Shown: positions 8,321 through 16,579, counted from the stretch's first letter. The stretch is 34,367 nucleotides of DNA from Deltaproteobacteria bacterium (GCA_031279155.1 JAITJB010000120.1:1-34367); one strand, 5' to 3'. Numbers and translations: made by a program. Notes: generated by a model from the sequence alone, not told the origin.

Positions 8321-8565
8321 GACAGCCGATAGCGGGCTCTTAGAGTGAGCAACCAGGTTTGGTAATTTAGTATAATATTGTATAAATATAAGCTGTTAGT
8401 ATTACTTAAAATAGCGTTTTGGGCTATTAGTTTTAATCGCCCAGACTAGTCTTGGCTTTAATAAGCCCGTGCTTAGGCCCTGTGAGGTCTAAGGTGAGCT
8501 GACTGAAACTAGAATAGTGAGTTGGAGTTTTGGCACTTTTGGACTGGAAAACCTAAAATTGTAAC
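8321..8565. other. Intergenic region without recognised gene
   Basis: AT-rich left half (including TAGTATAATATTG near 8370), then mixed sequence up to the infA promoter. No open frame with a ribosome binding site and no RNA family were recognised. Confidence 0.4.
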
Positions 8566-8594
8566 TTGACCAATTAGTATTGGTGGATTAAAAT
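8566..8594 (+). promoter_or_regulatory. Candidate sigma-70 promoter of infA
   Basis: TTGACC (8566-8571), a 17-bp spacer and TAAAAT (8589-8594), placing transcription start near 8601, about 80 bases before the infA start codon. Confidence 0.6.
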
Positions 8595-8680
8595 GAATAA
8601 GATTAGAGCCGCCTTTTTGGGGCGACCGCTAACATTATCCCGCAAATGTTGAAGTTGGACAGTCCCGACAAGGAGGAACA

Positions 8681-8902
8681 TTGACCCGCGAAGATTTGAT
8701 AAAGCTTGAAGGCTACGTGACCAAGACTTTGGGCGATGGCCACATGGAAGTCGAAACCAACGAGGGAGTCAAGATCCGGGCTATGCTGTCCGGTCGACTT
8801 AAGCGGTTTAAAATCCGCGTCTTGATGGGTGACCGGGTGGAAGTGGCTGTTTCTCCTTATGATCCTACCCACGGACTTATTACCTACCGCTTGAAAAGTT
8901 AG
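8681..8902 (+). CDS. infA: Translation initiation factor IF-1
   Basis: Small OB-fold factor that binds the 30S A site with IF-2 and IF-3 during initiation. The 73-residue product has the usual size and the family motifs TREDLIKLEGYV, the central AMLSGRLKRFKIRVLMGDRVEV and the C-terminal SPYDPTHGLITYRL. The start is TTG at 8681 behind AAGGAGG, an excellent Shine-Dalgarno. It is monocistronic: its own promoter lies upstream and a terminator follows. The stop is UAG; read-through would continue for over 30 codons. It stands upstream of ftsH rather than in a ribosomal protein operon. Confidence 0.95.
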   Translation: MTREDLIKLEGYVTKTLGDGHMEVETNEGVKIRAMLSGRLKRFKIRVLMGDRVEVAVSPYDPTHGLITYRLKS

Positions 8903-8972
8903 CTTTTGTCTCACCCCCCGGAGCGCTCCCGGTCAGTCCGGTATGGGGCGGCGAGAGTTCGCCGTCCTTCCG

Positions 8973-8996
8973 AATCGAACCGGGGTCGATTTTTTT
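8973..8996 (+). terminator. Rho-independent terminator after infA
   Basis: AATCGA (8973-8978) pairs with TCGATT (8986-8991) around a GC-rich loop, running into seven T residues. Another hairpin (GGCGGCGA/TCGCCGTC) lies just upstream, so the structure may be compound. Confidence 0.6.
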
Positions 8997-9163
8997 ACGC
9001 CCCGCCTTAGCCGGTGGATACCGTAATGTCGGTCTTTTTGAGACTTATTTGAAAGTCTCTTAAAGCTACGCCGGGCTAGTTTGCTGGTCAAATATTCCCA
9101 TATAGGCTTTGGGAAGGCGGATGCAGGCCGGGCGTATTGGTTATTGAAACTTGGGAGCTAAAA

Positions 9164-11071
9164 TTGACATCATTTTCCCGTAATCTTCTTATATACGCTA
9201 TTATCCTTGTGATTGTGGTGGGCCTGTACAACATGTATAAGCCCAATGAAGCCCGCAACTACAAGAGTTATTCCGACATCTGGCAAGCCATCCAAAACAA
9301 AGAAGTCAAAGAAGTTCTACTAAATGAGCATGAGATCATTGTAAATACCACTAGCGGTCGGTGGAAGGCTATTGCCCCGCCATATGATCAGGAACTCTTG
9401 CCCCTCCTGCGTTCCATGGGCGTCAAAGTTGAGATAGCCCCGCCGCCATCGTCTTTTTGGTATGCCTTCTTAGGTAACCTGGTCCAGGTAGTGGTCTTAG
9501 TAGCCGTTTGGCTTTTGATAATGCGTCAGATGCAGGGAGGCGGCAAAGCCATTAGTTTTGCTAAAAGTCGGGCTCGCATGCTTAGCGAAGACCAGAAAAA
9601 AGTTACCTTCGAGGATGTGGCCGGTATTGAGGAAGCCAAGGGCGAGCTTGAGGAGATAATTGATTTTCTAAGGTACCCCAATAAATTTGTTAAATTGGGG
9701 GGCCGCATTCCCAAAGGCGTCCTTTTGATGGGCGCCCCTGGCACGGGGAAGACTCTTTTAGCTAGGGCCATCGCTGGCGAGGCCGGGGTACCATTTTTTT
9801 CCATCAGCGGCTCGGATTTCGTGGAAATGTTTGTCGGCGTCGGAGCTTCAAGGGTTAGGGACATGTTTGCCCAAGCTAAGAAGAACTCCCCATGTATCTT
9901 GTTTATCGATGAGATCGACGCTGTGGGCCGTCACCGCGGCGCCGGCTTAGGCGGTGGGCACGACGAGCGCGAGCAGACCTTAAACCAGCTTTTGGTCGAG
10001 TTAGACGGCTTTGAGCCCAACGAGGCCTTGATCGTCATCGCGGCCACCAACCGCCCGGACGTCTTAGATCCAGCCCTCCTAAGGCCTGGACGCTTCGACC
10101 GCCAAGTCATGGTCCCGGTCCCCGACGTGCGGGGGCGGGTGCAGATTTTAAAAGTTCACAGTAAAAAGGTGCCTCTCTCTTCGGAGGTCAGCCTTGAGGT
10201 GGTGGCCAGGGGAACGCCTGGTTTTTCCGGAGCCGATCTGGAAAATTTAATCAACGAAGCCGCCTTGATGGCGGCCAGAAGCAACAAAGATCATGTCGGC
10301 AATGACGATCTTCAAGCCGCTCGCGATAAGATCATGATGGGAGCCGAGCGCAAGAGCATGATCATGAGCGAGAAGGAGAAAAATACCACCGCTTGGCATG
10401 AGGCCGGTCACACCCTAGTATCATTACTTTGCCAGGGATCAGATCCCATCCACAAGGTCTCCATCATCCCTCGCGGCAATGCCTTAGGCGTCACCCAACA
10501 CCTGCCGGTCGAAGATAAGTACACTTACAGCCGGGAGTATTTTACCGTTCGCATAGCCGTCCTCATGGCCGGACGGGCAGCCGAAGAGCTGGCCCTCAAT
10601 CAGATGACCACCGGCGCCGCTAACGACATAGAGCGGGCCACCCTCTTAGCTCGCAATATGGTCTGCCGCTACGGCATGAGCGAGACCTTAGGGCCGCTGA
10701 CCTTTGGTAAGCAGGAAAATCAAATTTTCTTGGGCCGGGAATTTGCTCAGCACCGCGATTATTCTGAGGAAACAGCTCAGCAAATCGATAGCGAGGTCAA
10801 CCGCCTGGTGACCTCTGGCCACGCTAAGGCCAAAGAACTATTGGCCGCCCACATGGATACTTTGAAAGCCTTAACCGATATGCTTCTGGAAAAAGAGACC
10901 TTGGATGCCGTCCAAGTCATTGAGATCTGCCGGGACGCTATTATCGCTGAAGGCCTAGAAGTGCCGGAACCGGGTGCGGAGTCTAGATTTTCGGCCGGGG
11001 CCAATAAGCCGGAGACTGGCGGCCCGCCTCCAAGTCCGCCTCCGACTCAACCGGACTCTCCAACCCCGTAA
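9164..11071 (+). CDS. ftsH: ATP-dependent zinc metalloprotease FtsH
   Basis: Membrane-anchored AAA+ protease that degrades misfolded membrane proteins and short-lived regulators. The TTG at 9164 is preferred because GGGAG (9153-9157) sits six bases upstream, giving about 635 residues; an in-frame TTG at 9137 lacks such a site. Order of parts: N-terminal transmembrane helix, periplasmic domain, second helix (NLVQVVVLVAVWLLIM), AAA domain with Walker A GAPGTGKT (about 191-198), Walker B CILFIDEID and the second region of homology ATNRPDVLDPALLRPGRFDR. The protease domain has zinc site HEAGH (about 412) and the later Asp in ANDIERAT. The C-terminal tail is proline-rich. It heads the folP-cdaA-ybbR-glmM cluster. 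Confidence 0.97.
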   Translation: MTSFSRNLLIYAIILVIVVGLYNMYKPNEARNYKSYSDIWQAIQNKEVKEVLLNEHEIIVNTTSGRWKAIAPPYDQELLPLLRSMGVKVEIAPPPSSFWYAFLGNLVQVVVLVAVWLLIMRQMQGGGKAISFAKSRARMLSEDQKKVTFEDVAGIEEAKGELEEIIDFLRYPNKFVKLGGRIPKGVLLMGAPGTGKTLLARAIAGEAGVPFFSISGSDFVEMFVGVGASRVRDMFAQAKKNSPCILFIDEIDAVGRHRGAGLGGGHDEREQTLNQLLVELDGFEPNEALIVIAATNRPDVLDPALLRPGRFDRQVMVPVPDVRGRVQILKVHSKKVPLSSEVSLEVVARGTPGFSGADLENLINEAALMAARSNKDHVGNDDLQAARDKIMMGAERKSMIMSEKEKNTTAWHEAGHTLVSLLCQGSDPIHKVSIIPRGNALGVTQHLPVEDKYTYSREYFTVRIAVLMAGRAAEELALNQMTTGAANDIERATLLARNMVCRYGMSETLGPLTFGKQENQIFLGREFAQHRDYSEETAQQIDSEVNRLVTSGHAKAKELLAAHMDTLKALTDMLLEKETLDAVQVIEICRDAIIAEGLEVPEPGAESRFSAGANKPETGGPPPSPPPTQPDSPTP

Positions 11072-11091
11072 AAAATATTATAAAATGGCTA

Positions 11092-11110
11092 GCCCGCTTC
11101 TTTAGCGGGC
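11092..11110 (+). other. Hairpin between ftsH and folP
   Basis: GCCCGC (11093-11098) and GCGGGC (11105-11110) form a 6-bp GC stem with a 6-base loop. There is no following T tract, so it is more likely an mRNA processing or pausing element, or a weak attenuator, than a full terminator. Confidence 0.4.
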
Positions 11111-11171
11111 GCCATCGCGCCTTAGGTCCGAGAAAAGATAACCCTATCAACTAAATAAAAAGGTCATAACC

Positions 11172-12068
11172 ATGGTTTGCGGATCCGACAAGCTACTTTC
11201 TTGGTCTTGCTTGGGCCGAAAATACCAACTTGATTTTAGTCGCACCGTGGTCATGGGGATTATCAACATCACCCCGGATTCTTTTTCTGATGGCGGCTTG
11301 TTTTTCTCCCCTGAGAAAGCCTTAGAGCTGGCCGATCGCCATATAGCCGAGGGCGCGGATCTATTGGATTTAGGCCCTGAAACCACCCGCCCGGGCTCAT
11401 TACCAACTAATTTAGACGAGCAGTGGCGGCGCTTAAATCCAGTGCTCAGTAGCCTTAATAAAAAAGAGGGCTGCCCGCCAATTTCCATTGACGCCAACCT
11501 GAGCCTTATCGCTGAAAAAGCCCTAAATTCTGGGGCCTCCATCATCAACGACATCTACGCTGGTCGAAAAGATCCCAAAATCTTCGAGGTGGCCGCTTCC
11601 TACGGCGTCCCCATCATCCTCATGCATATGTTAGGGGAACCTAGGACGATGCAGATTGAGCCCCACTACGACGATGTGGTTAGTGAAGTCAGAGACTTTT
11701 TAAATGAACGGGCTCAAATAGCTATGGACGCCGGCATCCCCAAAGAGCGCATCATTTTGGATCCTGGTTTGGGTTTTGGCAAAAACGCTGACCACAACCT
11801 AATCCTCTTAAATCGCTTCCCTGAGTGCATACCGGAGGGTTTTCGATCTCTAATGGCCTTATCGCGCAAGGCTTTCTTGGGCCGGATCACCGGTTATACC
11901 GAGGCTAAAAAGCGGGACCAAGCTACGGCGGCAGCCAACGCCATCGCCGTCCTCAAAGGGGCTGATATGATCCGTGTCCACAATGTTGCCCCCAGCCTCG
12001 ACGCCTGCCAGGTGGCCTTGGCAACCAAAATGGAGAGCCTTAATGTCGCTCCCCATGAACCTTTCTAG
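11172..12068 (+). CDS. folP: Dihydropteroate synthase
   Basis: Joins p-aminobenzoate to 6-hydroxymethyl-dihydropterin diphosphate in folate synthesis; the target of sulfonamides. The 298-residue TIM barrel has NITPDSFSDGG (about 32-42), the loop LDLGPETTRPGS, GASIINDIY, ILMHMLGEPRTMQ, the catalytic-region ILDPGLGFGK, LSRKAFLG and the C-terminal IRVHN motif. The start is ATG 11172 with AAAAAGG upstream. The stop is UAG; read-through would meet a second UAG after eight codons. The gene sits between ftsH and cdaA as in many deltaproteobacteria. Confidence 0.96.
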   Translation: MVCGSDKLLSWSCLGRKYQLDFSRTVVMGIINITPDSFSDGGLFFSPEKALELADRHIAEGADLLDLGPETTRPGSLPTNLDEQWRRLNPVLSSLNKKEGCPPISIDANLSLIAEKALNSGASIINDIYAGRKDPKIFEVAASYGVPIILMHMLGEPRTMQIEPHYDDVVSEVRDFLNERAQIAMDAGIPKERIILDPGLGFGKNADHNLILLNRFPECIPEGFRSLMALSRKAFLGRITGYTEAKKRDQATAAANAIAVLKGADMIRVHNVAPSLDACQVALATKMESLNVAPHEPF

Positions 12069-12117
12069 GACAGTAAATCCAATCGCTTTAGGTAGACTAA
12101 GCCAGACCCCGGCTAAA

Positions 12118-12186
12118 ATTGCTAGGGAAAAAATGGCTAGAGGAAAAATGGCTAGAGGAAAAAGTAGCGAGGGAAAAAGTAGCTAG
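12118..12186. repeat. 15-bp tandem repeat between folP and cdaA
   Basis: Four 15-bp units of the form ATGGCTAGAGGAAAA (12118-12132, 12133-12147, 12148-12162, 12163-12177) plus a partial fifth. Units two and three are identical; the others are diverged. Several copies contain AGAGGAAAA or GAGGGAAAA, which resemble ribosome binding sites, but they lie rather far from the cdaA start at 12192. Confidence 0.85.
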
Positions 12187-12191
12187 TAAAG

Positions 12192-13004
12192 ATGTTTAGT
12201 TCCATCGTCGACACCGTAGCCATCATGCGCAGGGAAGATTACGCCGACATCATCTTGGTGGCGGTGATAATCTATAACGTCATCATGCTGGTTCGCGGGA
12301 CCAGGAGCGGTCAGGTGCTCTTGGGCTTGGGCCTACTCCTTGTGACCTACTTTTTGGCGGGATACTTCCAGCTTTTAACTTTAAGTTTTTTAATGGCCAA
12401 TTTGATGGCCAACATCTTTACGTTCTTGGTGATTTTATTTGCCGCCGATATCAGGCGGGGGCTAGCCAGGATGGGGCGCTTTTCCTTTTCCAAAACCAAC
12501 CCGGCAGTCTACGACGCCATTAACGAGGTGGTCAGAGCGGCGTTTTTTATGGCTGAAAACCGCGTTGGGGCTCTGATCGCCTTTGAACGCCACGTAAGCT
12601 TAGGCGAGTACATCGAAGCCGGGGCCAAGCTCTTTTCGGTCGTCTCAGATAGGCTTTTACTGGCCATTTTTAACAACCACGCCCCGCTCCACGATGGGGC
12701 CGTCATCATCCAAGACGGCCGCTTAGCTGCGGCCGGCTGCTTTTTGCCGCTTTTGCCTTCAGAGGATAACGTGGCCAAGTTCTTCGGCACCCGCCACCGG
12801 GCGGCCATCGGCTTATCTAGGGAATCTGACGCCCTGATAGTCGTTGTCTCCGAAGAAAGAGGCCTGGTTTCTTTGGTCCGCGACGGCGAGGTCGAGGTCA
12901 TGATGGGCGCGGCCAGCCTGCGCGATCGCTTGCTAAGCGAGATGGGCCTTAAGGTTAAAAAGGATAAGGTCAGCCCGATTAGACCAGTAACCAAAACCCT
13001 TTAA
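12192..13004 (+). CDS. cdaA: Diadenylate cyclase CdaA (c-di-AMP synthase)
   Basis: Makes cyclic di-AMP from two ATP. The 270-residue product has three N-terminal membrane helices (about residues 15-85) followed by the DAC domain. The two signature motifs are present: DGAVII (about 168) and GTRHRAAIG (about 199-207), both needed for catalysis. It is also called DacA. Next genes are ybbR, whose CdaR homologues modulate CdaA, and glmM, whose product binds CdaA in Gram-positives, so the classic cdaA-cdaR-glmM module is intact. No good Shine-Dalgarno lies directly before ATG 12192. Confidence 0.95.
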   Translation: MFSSIVDTVAIMRREDYADIILVAVIIYNVIMLVRGTRSGQVLLGLGLLLVTYFLAGYFQLLTLSFLMANLMANIFTFLVILFAADIRRGLARMGRFSFSKTNPAVYDAINEVVRAAFFMAENRVGALIAFERHVSLGEYIEAGAKLFSVVSDRLLLAIFNNHAPLHDGAVIIQDGRLAAAGCFLPLLPSEDNVAKFFGTRHRAAIGLSRESDALIVVVSEERGLVSLVRDGEVEVMMGAASLRDRLLSEMGLKVKKDKVSPIRPVTKTL

Positions 13005-13167
13005 CTAAAACCCAATAACCAAAACTCAAAACCCAATAACCATATCCCTTTAGCCAAAACCCTTTAAACAAGTCTTTTTTTTGATTCATTTTTTCCACCC
13101 TAAATGGCCCAGATTGCCAACACCCTGACCGAAGGTATGTTTGGGAGCTTAAAGCTTTGATGCATCC
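13005..13167. repeat. cdaA-ybbR gap with degenerate AAAACCCAATAACCA repeats
   Basis: The left part of this gap repeats variants of AAAACCCAATAACCA and TTTAGCCAAAACCC within about 70 bases. The right part leads to the ybbR start. No promoter, terminator or gene is evident. Confidence 0.5.
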
Positions 13168-14154
13168 ATGACCAATTTTCTGAAAACCAAATTTCCCGTC
13201 ATAGTGCTGTCGCTAGTCTTGAGCTTTTTGTTCTGGTTGCGCGTCTCTGGCCAGAATATGACCACCCACGATCTAGTCTTCTCGCTAGTCTTAAACGATA
13301 TCCCCACCAACATAGCCTTAGGCGATAATACCCCTGAAACCTTTAACATTAGGGTTGAGGCCAATACCGCCCAGGCCAGGTTGTTTACCGACCGTAGGCA
13401 GGTGCTAAGGCTAGACATGTCTGACATCAGGCCAGGTAAAAATACCAAGGCTATCGATCGCGAGGCCATAACTAGTCTGTTACCCCGTGGAGTCAGGATT
13501 ACCAGGGTGACCCCGGAGGAGTTGGTCTTTGAGGCCTACGCCTACGTCGATAAAACTGTTCCGGTAAGAGTACCCGAGATAGGTTCGCTGTGGGAGGCGC
13601 TTGAAAAGAAAGGCGATTTAAAGATCGTACCCCTTGAGGCCGTTCTTTACGGTCCCTCTAATCGCTTAGAAGATATTATCGATGTTCCAACCAACCCCTT
13701 TAATTGGGATTTAGTCAGAAACATTGGCGCAACTCAAATCTTAAAGCCTCAGCTCTCTGGCTTAGACAGTTGGCTTAAAATCAGCCCCAATGAGTTTCGG
13801 GCGACGGCTGACGTCTCCGTTAAGTACAAAAACCTAGCCTTCGATGTCCCGGTAAAGCTTAAGGATCTGGCCGCTTTTGGTGAAAAGGCTAAAAACGTCA
13901 ACTTCCGGCCACAAGAGGTGGCCGTAACCGTGTCCTGGCCCATGAACCTGCCTGACCCGGCCCCAAGTTCTGATGGGGGGGTAATCATAACCGTGACAAT
14001 TGACCCGGCGACCTTGGAGCGCCGCAAGAGCCTGAGAGTCGATTTAGAGGTCGAGCATCCCAATCCCGACGTCAGGATTATCACGGCTTATCCCCAAAGA
14101 ATTTTAGCCACCTGGGAGGAAGTAGACAAAACCTCCAATCAAGGTGAGGAGTGA
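13168..14154 (+). CDS. ybbR: YbbR-domain protein (CdaR-like regulator of CdaA)
   Basis: A 328-residue protein with one N-terminal membrane anchor (FPVIVLSLVLSFLFWLRVSG, about 9-28) and an extracytoplasmic part made of several YbbR-type beta domains. Sequences such as DLVFSLVLNDIP..., VDKTVPVRVPEIG and FDVPVKLKDL mark successive repeats. In Firmicutes the homologue CdaR controls the activity of diadenylate cyclase CdaA. Position directly between cdaA and glmM supports the same role here. The last codons overlap the glmM ribosome binding site, since only three bases separate the TGA from the next ATG. Confidence 0.9.
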   Translation: MTNFLKTKFPVIVLSLVLSFLFWLRVSGQNMTTHDLVFSLVLNDIPTNIALGDNTPETFNIRVEANTAQARLFTDRRQVLRLDMSDIRPGKNTKAIDREAITSLLPRGVRITRVTPEELVFEAYAYVDKTVPVRVPEIGSLWEALEKKGDLKIVPLEAVLYGPSNRLEDIIDVPTNPFNWDLVRNIGATQILKPQLSGLDSWLKISPNEFRATADVSVKYKNLAFDVPVKLKDLAAFGEKAKNVNFRPQEVAVTVSWPMNLPDPAPSSDGGVIITVTIDPATLERRKSLRVDLEVEHPNPDVRIITAYPQRILATWEEVDKTSNQGEE

Positions 14155-14157
14155 GGC

Positions 14158-15603
14158 ATGGACAGCCAAAATACTAGGGTCTTGTTTGGGACCGACGGCA
14201 TAAGAGGGGTCGTCAACCGCGCTCCCATGACGGCGGAAATGGCTCTCTCATTGGGCCGGGCGCTTACCTACCTTCTGCAGACGGATCTCTGTCTAACCAG
14301 GCGCCCTAAGATAGTCGTCGGTCAAGATACCCGCCTTTCGGGCCATATGCTCTCAGACGCCCTTTCAGCCGGCATTATGAGCCAAGGTGGGGATGTCTTT
14401 TCAGCTGACGTTTTGCCTACCCCGGGCCTAGCTAACCTCGCTTCCAGCACCCGCGCCGACGCCGGTGTGGTCATCTCGGCCTCCCACAACCCCTTTCAGG
14501 ACAATGGGCTTAAGATCTTCGACGGTCAAGGCTATAAATTGCCCGATGAGACCGAAGCTAGGCTTGAGAGGCTGATGGAAGATAGAACCCTCTTAGACCA
14601 TCAGAGGGCTAAAAGCGAGGCCGTGGGACGGTCGTGGCGTATTCACGACGCCGTGGGCCGCTACGTGGTCGCCCTTAAGGCCACCTTTCCCAAAGCCTTA
14701 AGCTTAGAGGGTTTGACCTTGGTTTTAGATTGCGCCAATGGAGCGGCTTACCAGTCGGCGCCGGCGGTGTTTGAGGAGCTTGGGGCTCAAGTTCACCTTT
14801 TGGGAGTTAACCCGGACGGCTTCAACATTAATCGCGGCCTAGGGTCCTTGCACCCGGAAGTCTGCGCCGAAAAAGTCTTAGAGGTCCACGCTGACCTAGG
14901 CGTCACCTTAGATGGCGACGCTGATAGGGCTATTTTTATCGATCACCGTGGCGAGGTCGTCGATGGCGATCAGATAATGTATTTGTGCGCCATGCACCTA
15001 AAAGACAAAAATGAGCTTAGCCGCAGTACCATAGCTACCACCGTCATGAGCAACATGGGTTTGGAACTAGCTTTGGAGAGAGAATCTATCAAAATGCTGC
15101 GCACAGCTGTCGGCGACCGCTACGTTGCCGAATGCTTAAGGCGCGAGCGGCTCAATTTTGGCGGCGAAAAGAGCGGACACCTTATCTTTCTAGATCACGC
15201 TACTACCGGGGACGGGACGCTAGCCGCCCTTCAGACCTTGGCTGTAATGAAAACCACTGGCCGCTCCTTACGGGATTTAGCCGGCTTAATCTCCTTGTTG
15301 CCCCAGGTCCTTATAAGCGTCCCGGTGGCTGAGCCGGTAGCCGCCGCCGCCCATCCAAAGGTCACGGCCTTGGTCAAAGAGGTAGCTGAGCGCCTAGGCC
15401 GACGCGGCCGAGTGCTTCTAAGGCCCTCAGGCACCGAACCCGTGGTCCGGGTCATGGTCGAGGGCGAGGACGAGGCTCAAATTAACGAATTAGCCAGAGA
15501 ATGCGCCTTAACGGTGGCCTCTGTCCCGAGCCTTCTGGCCCCTACGCCGTCTAGTCATGTGGCCTCTAGTTCGGTTGAGCAATGTGTCAGTAATGGCAGC
15601 TAG
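14158..15603 (+). CDS. glmM: Phosphoglucosamine mutase
   Basis: Interconverts glucosamine-6-phosphate and glucosamine-1-phosphate for UDP-GlcNAc and hence peptidoglycan and LPS. The 481-residue protein starts with the family signature FGTDGIRGVVNR. It has the active-site phosphoserine loop ISASHNPFQDNGLK (about 105-118), the metal loop LDGDADRA (about 252), the sugar-binding loop GGEKSGH, and the phosphate loop RPSGTEPVVRVMVEGE. It carries about 30 extra residues rich in Ser, Val and Pro after the usual end (about 445-450). It terminates with UAG, followed by 58 more open codons before UAA at 15778. Confidence 0.96.
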   Translation: MDSQNTRVLFGTDGIRGVVNRAPMTAEMALSLGRALTYLLQTDLCLTRRPKIVVGQDTRLSGHMLSDALSAGIMSQGGDVFSADVLPTPGLANLASSTRADAGVVISASHNPFQDNGLKIFDGQGYKLPDETEARLERLMEDRTLLDHQRAKSEAVGRSWRIHDAVGRYVVALKATFPKALSLEGLTLVLDCANGAAYQSAPAVFEELGAQVHLLGVNPDGFNINRGLGSLHPEVCAEKVLEVHADLGVTLDGDADRAIFIDHRGEVVDGDQIMYLCAMHLKDKNELSRSTIATTVMSNMGLELALERESIKMLRTAVGDRYVAECLRRERLNFGGEKSGHLIFLDHATTGDGTLAALQTLAVMKTTGRSLRDLAGLISLLPQVLISVPVAEPVAAAAHPKVTALVKEVAERLGRRGRVLLRPSGTEPVVRVMVEGEDEAQINELARECALTVASVPSLLAPTPSSHVASSSVEQCVSNGS

Positions 15604-15613
15604 AGTAGAAGGT

Positions 15614-15685
15614 TATTAAAATTTATTAAAAGTTATCAAACTAAATTTATTAAAGTTTATCAACTAAATTTATCAAAGTTTATCA
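15614..15685. repeat. 23-bp AT-rich tandem repeat after glmM
   Basis: Two 23-bp copies of ACTAAATTTATTAAAGTTTATCA (with one T/C difference) at 15640-15662 and 15663-15685, plus a diverged copy upstream starting near 15614. Confidence 0.8.
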
Positions 15686-15687
15686 AA

Positions 15688-15723
15688 TTAAAAAGGCGGG
15701 CTGACCAGAAGTCAGACCCGCCT
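15688..15723 (-). terminator. Rho-independent terminator for the minus-strand secreted-protein gene
   Basis: AGGCGGG-CTGAC (15694-15705) pairs with GTCAG-A-CCCGCCT (15711-15723) with a single bulged A. On the minus strand the stem runs into TTTTTAATTTG, fitting a terminator for the gene at 15826-16206. On the plus strand there is no T tract, so glmM termination here would be less efficient. Confidence 0.7.
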
Positions 15724-15825
15724 AAGAACCATCAAAAAAAATTATCGACTAATATACGATCAACTAGTGTGGCCAACTAATGTCAGCCAAAACAAGTCAT
15801 TTTAAGGCAAATCACGAAATACTGC

Positions 15826-16206
15826 TCACTGTTGGTACATTTTCTGGTAGGCCGCGACAATAGTATCTTTGTGGCTTTCGACCAAGGCCTTTTCCTCGGG
15901 GCTGAACTTCATGGTGGGATTGGAGTCCAGTACCATGTTGATCATTTCGGCAGTGGCGCCCGGAGCCGAGTAGGCGGCAGCCGCGTGGGCGAGCTTGGCC
16001 ACGACGATCGGGGCCCTAGTCTGGAGCTCGGGGCTGAGCCCTTCGAGGAAGGCCGCTTGACCGGCCATGCCGGCTTCACCGGATTGAACGAACAGATCAA
16101 TGTCATCAGCCGTCAAGGTGATCTCTGGCAATTGGGCTAAGGCTAGGGACGAGAACAGCACCGTGGCGACGAAAATCGTGAAAAGACTAGTAAGTTTCCT
16201 GAACAT
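15826..16206 (-). CDS. Small secreted protein, unknown function (paralogue of 7235-7666)
   Basis: A 126-residue protein with a typical signal peptide (MFRKLTSLFTIFVATVLFSSLALAQ), predicted cleavage after ALA. The mature chain is about 100 residues, alanine-rich and helical, without cysteines. Motifs LTADDIDLFVQ and SPEEKALVESHKDTIVAAYQKMY match in order and position the motifs of the secreted protein encoded at 7235-7666. Both genes are on the minus strand and solitary. A long inverted repeat lies in its upstream region (16248-16292). The function is not known; a periplasmic helical-bundle protein is the most that can be said. Confidence 0.75.
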   Translation of the reverse strand: MFRKLTSLFTIFVATVLFSSLALAQLPEITLTADDIDLFVQSGEAGMAGQAAFLEGLSPELQTRAPIVVAKLAHAAAAYSAPGATAEMINMVLDSNPTMKFSPEEKALVESHKDTIVAAYQKMYQQ

Positions 16207-16247
16207 AATAAACAGAACCTCTTTAGCTCAAAAATGAGCGATAATTT

Positions 16248-16292
16248 GCTTGGTAAAAAAAAATACACCAAAAAATATGGTGATAACCAAGC
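16248..16292. repeat. 45-bp two-tier inverted repeat upstream of the secreted-protein gene
   Basis: Outer arms GCTTGGT (16248-16254) and ACCAAGC (16286-16292) enclose inner arms CACCA (16266-16270) and TGGTG (16278-16282), separated by an A-rich segment. It lies 42 bases upstream of the ATG at 16206. It could be an operator, an RNA structure or a terminator of something not seen. Confidence 0.6.
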
Positions 16293-16476
16293 AGGAAATT
16301 AAATTATACCAGTCAAAATCTAGCCAAAATTTTTGACTAGATAAAAATTACAATAGATATTGATAACTATTGGGTAAGACGTGTGCTGTTTTCTCGTTTT
16401 GGCCTTTCTGTTATCTGTGTTGTGTCGCTTTAGCGACTCAAGCACATAAAAGACAATTTACCAAGAAAGTGTCCGG

Positions 16477-16506
16477 TTGTCAAGATTTTTTTTATAACAT
16501 TATTTT
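16477..16506 (+). promoter_or_regulatory. Weak candidate promoter for the riboswitch-cbiZ transcript
   Basis: TTGTCA (16477-16482), an 18-bp spacer that is mostly A and T, and TATTTT (16501-16506). The location, about 70 bases before the riboswitch, is right, but the match is modest. Confidence 0.35.
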
Positions 16507-16579
16507 GCTAGTTCAAAATCAGTAAACTGAGGTAACATAGGGCTGGAATAATAAAAATCACCTGGAATAATAAAAACCG

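Noticed and set aside
8965..8990. Minus-strand GGTTCGATTCGG resembling a tRNA T arm
   Set aside because: No matching acceptor, anticodon or D stems could be built around it; the sequence is part of the infA terminator region.
12509..12994. Long minus-strand frame opposite cdaA
   Set aside because: It mirrors a conserved gene on the other strand and has a low-complexity Ser/Arg/Lys-rich translation without family features; similar mirror frames opposite ilvB, mutS2, ftsH and the Usp gene were dropped for the same reason.
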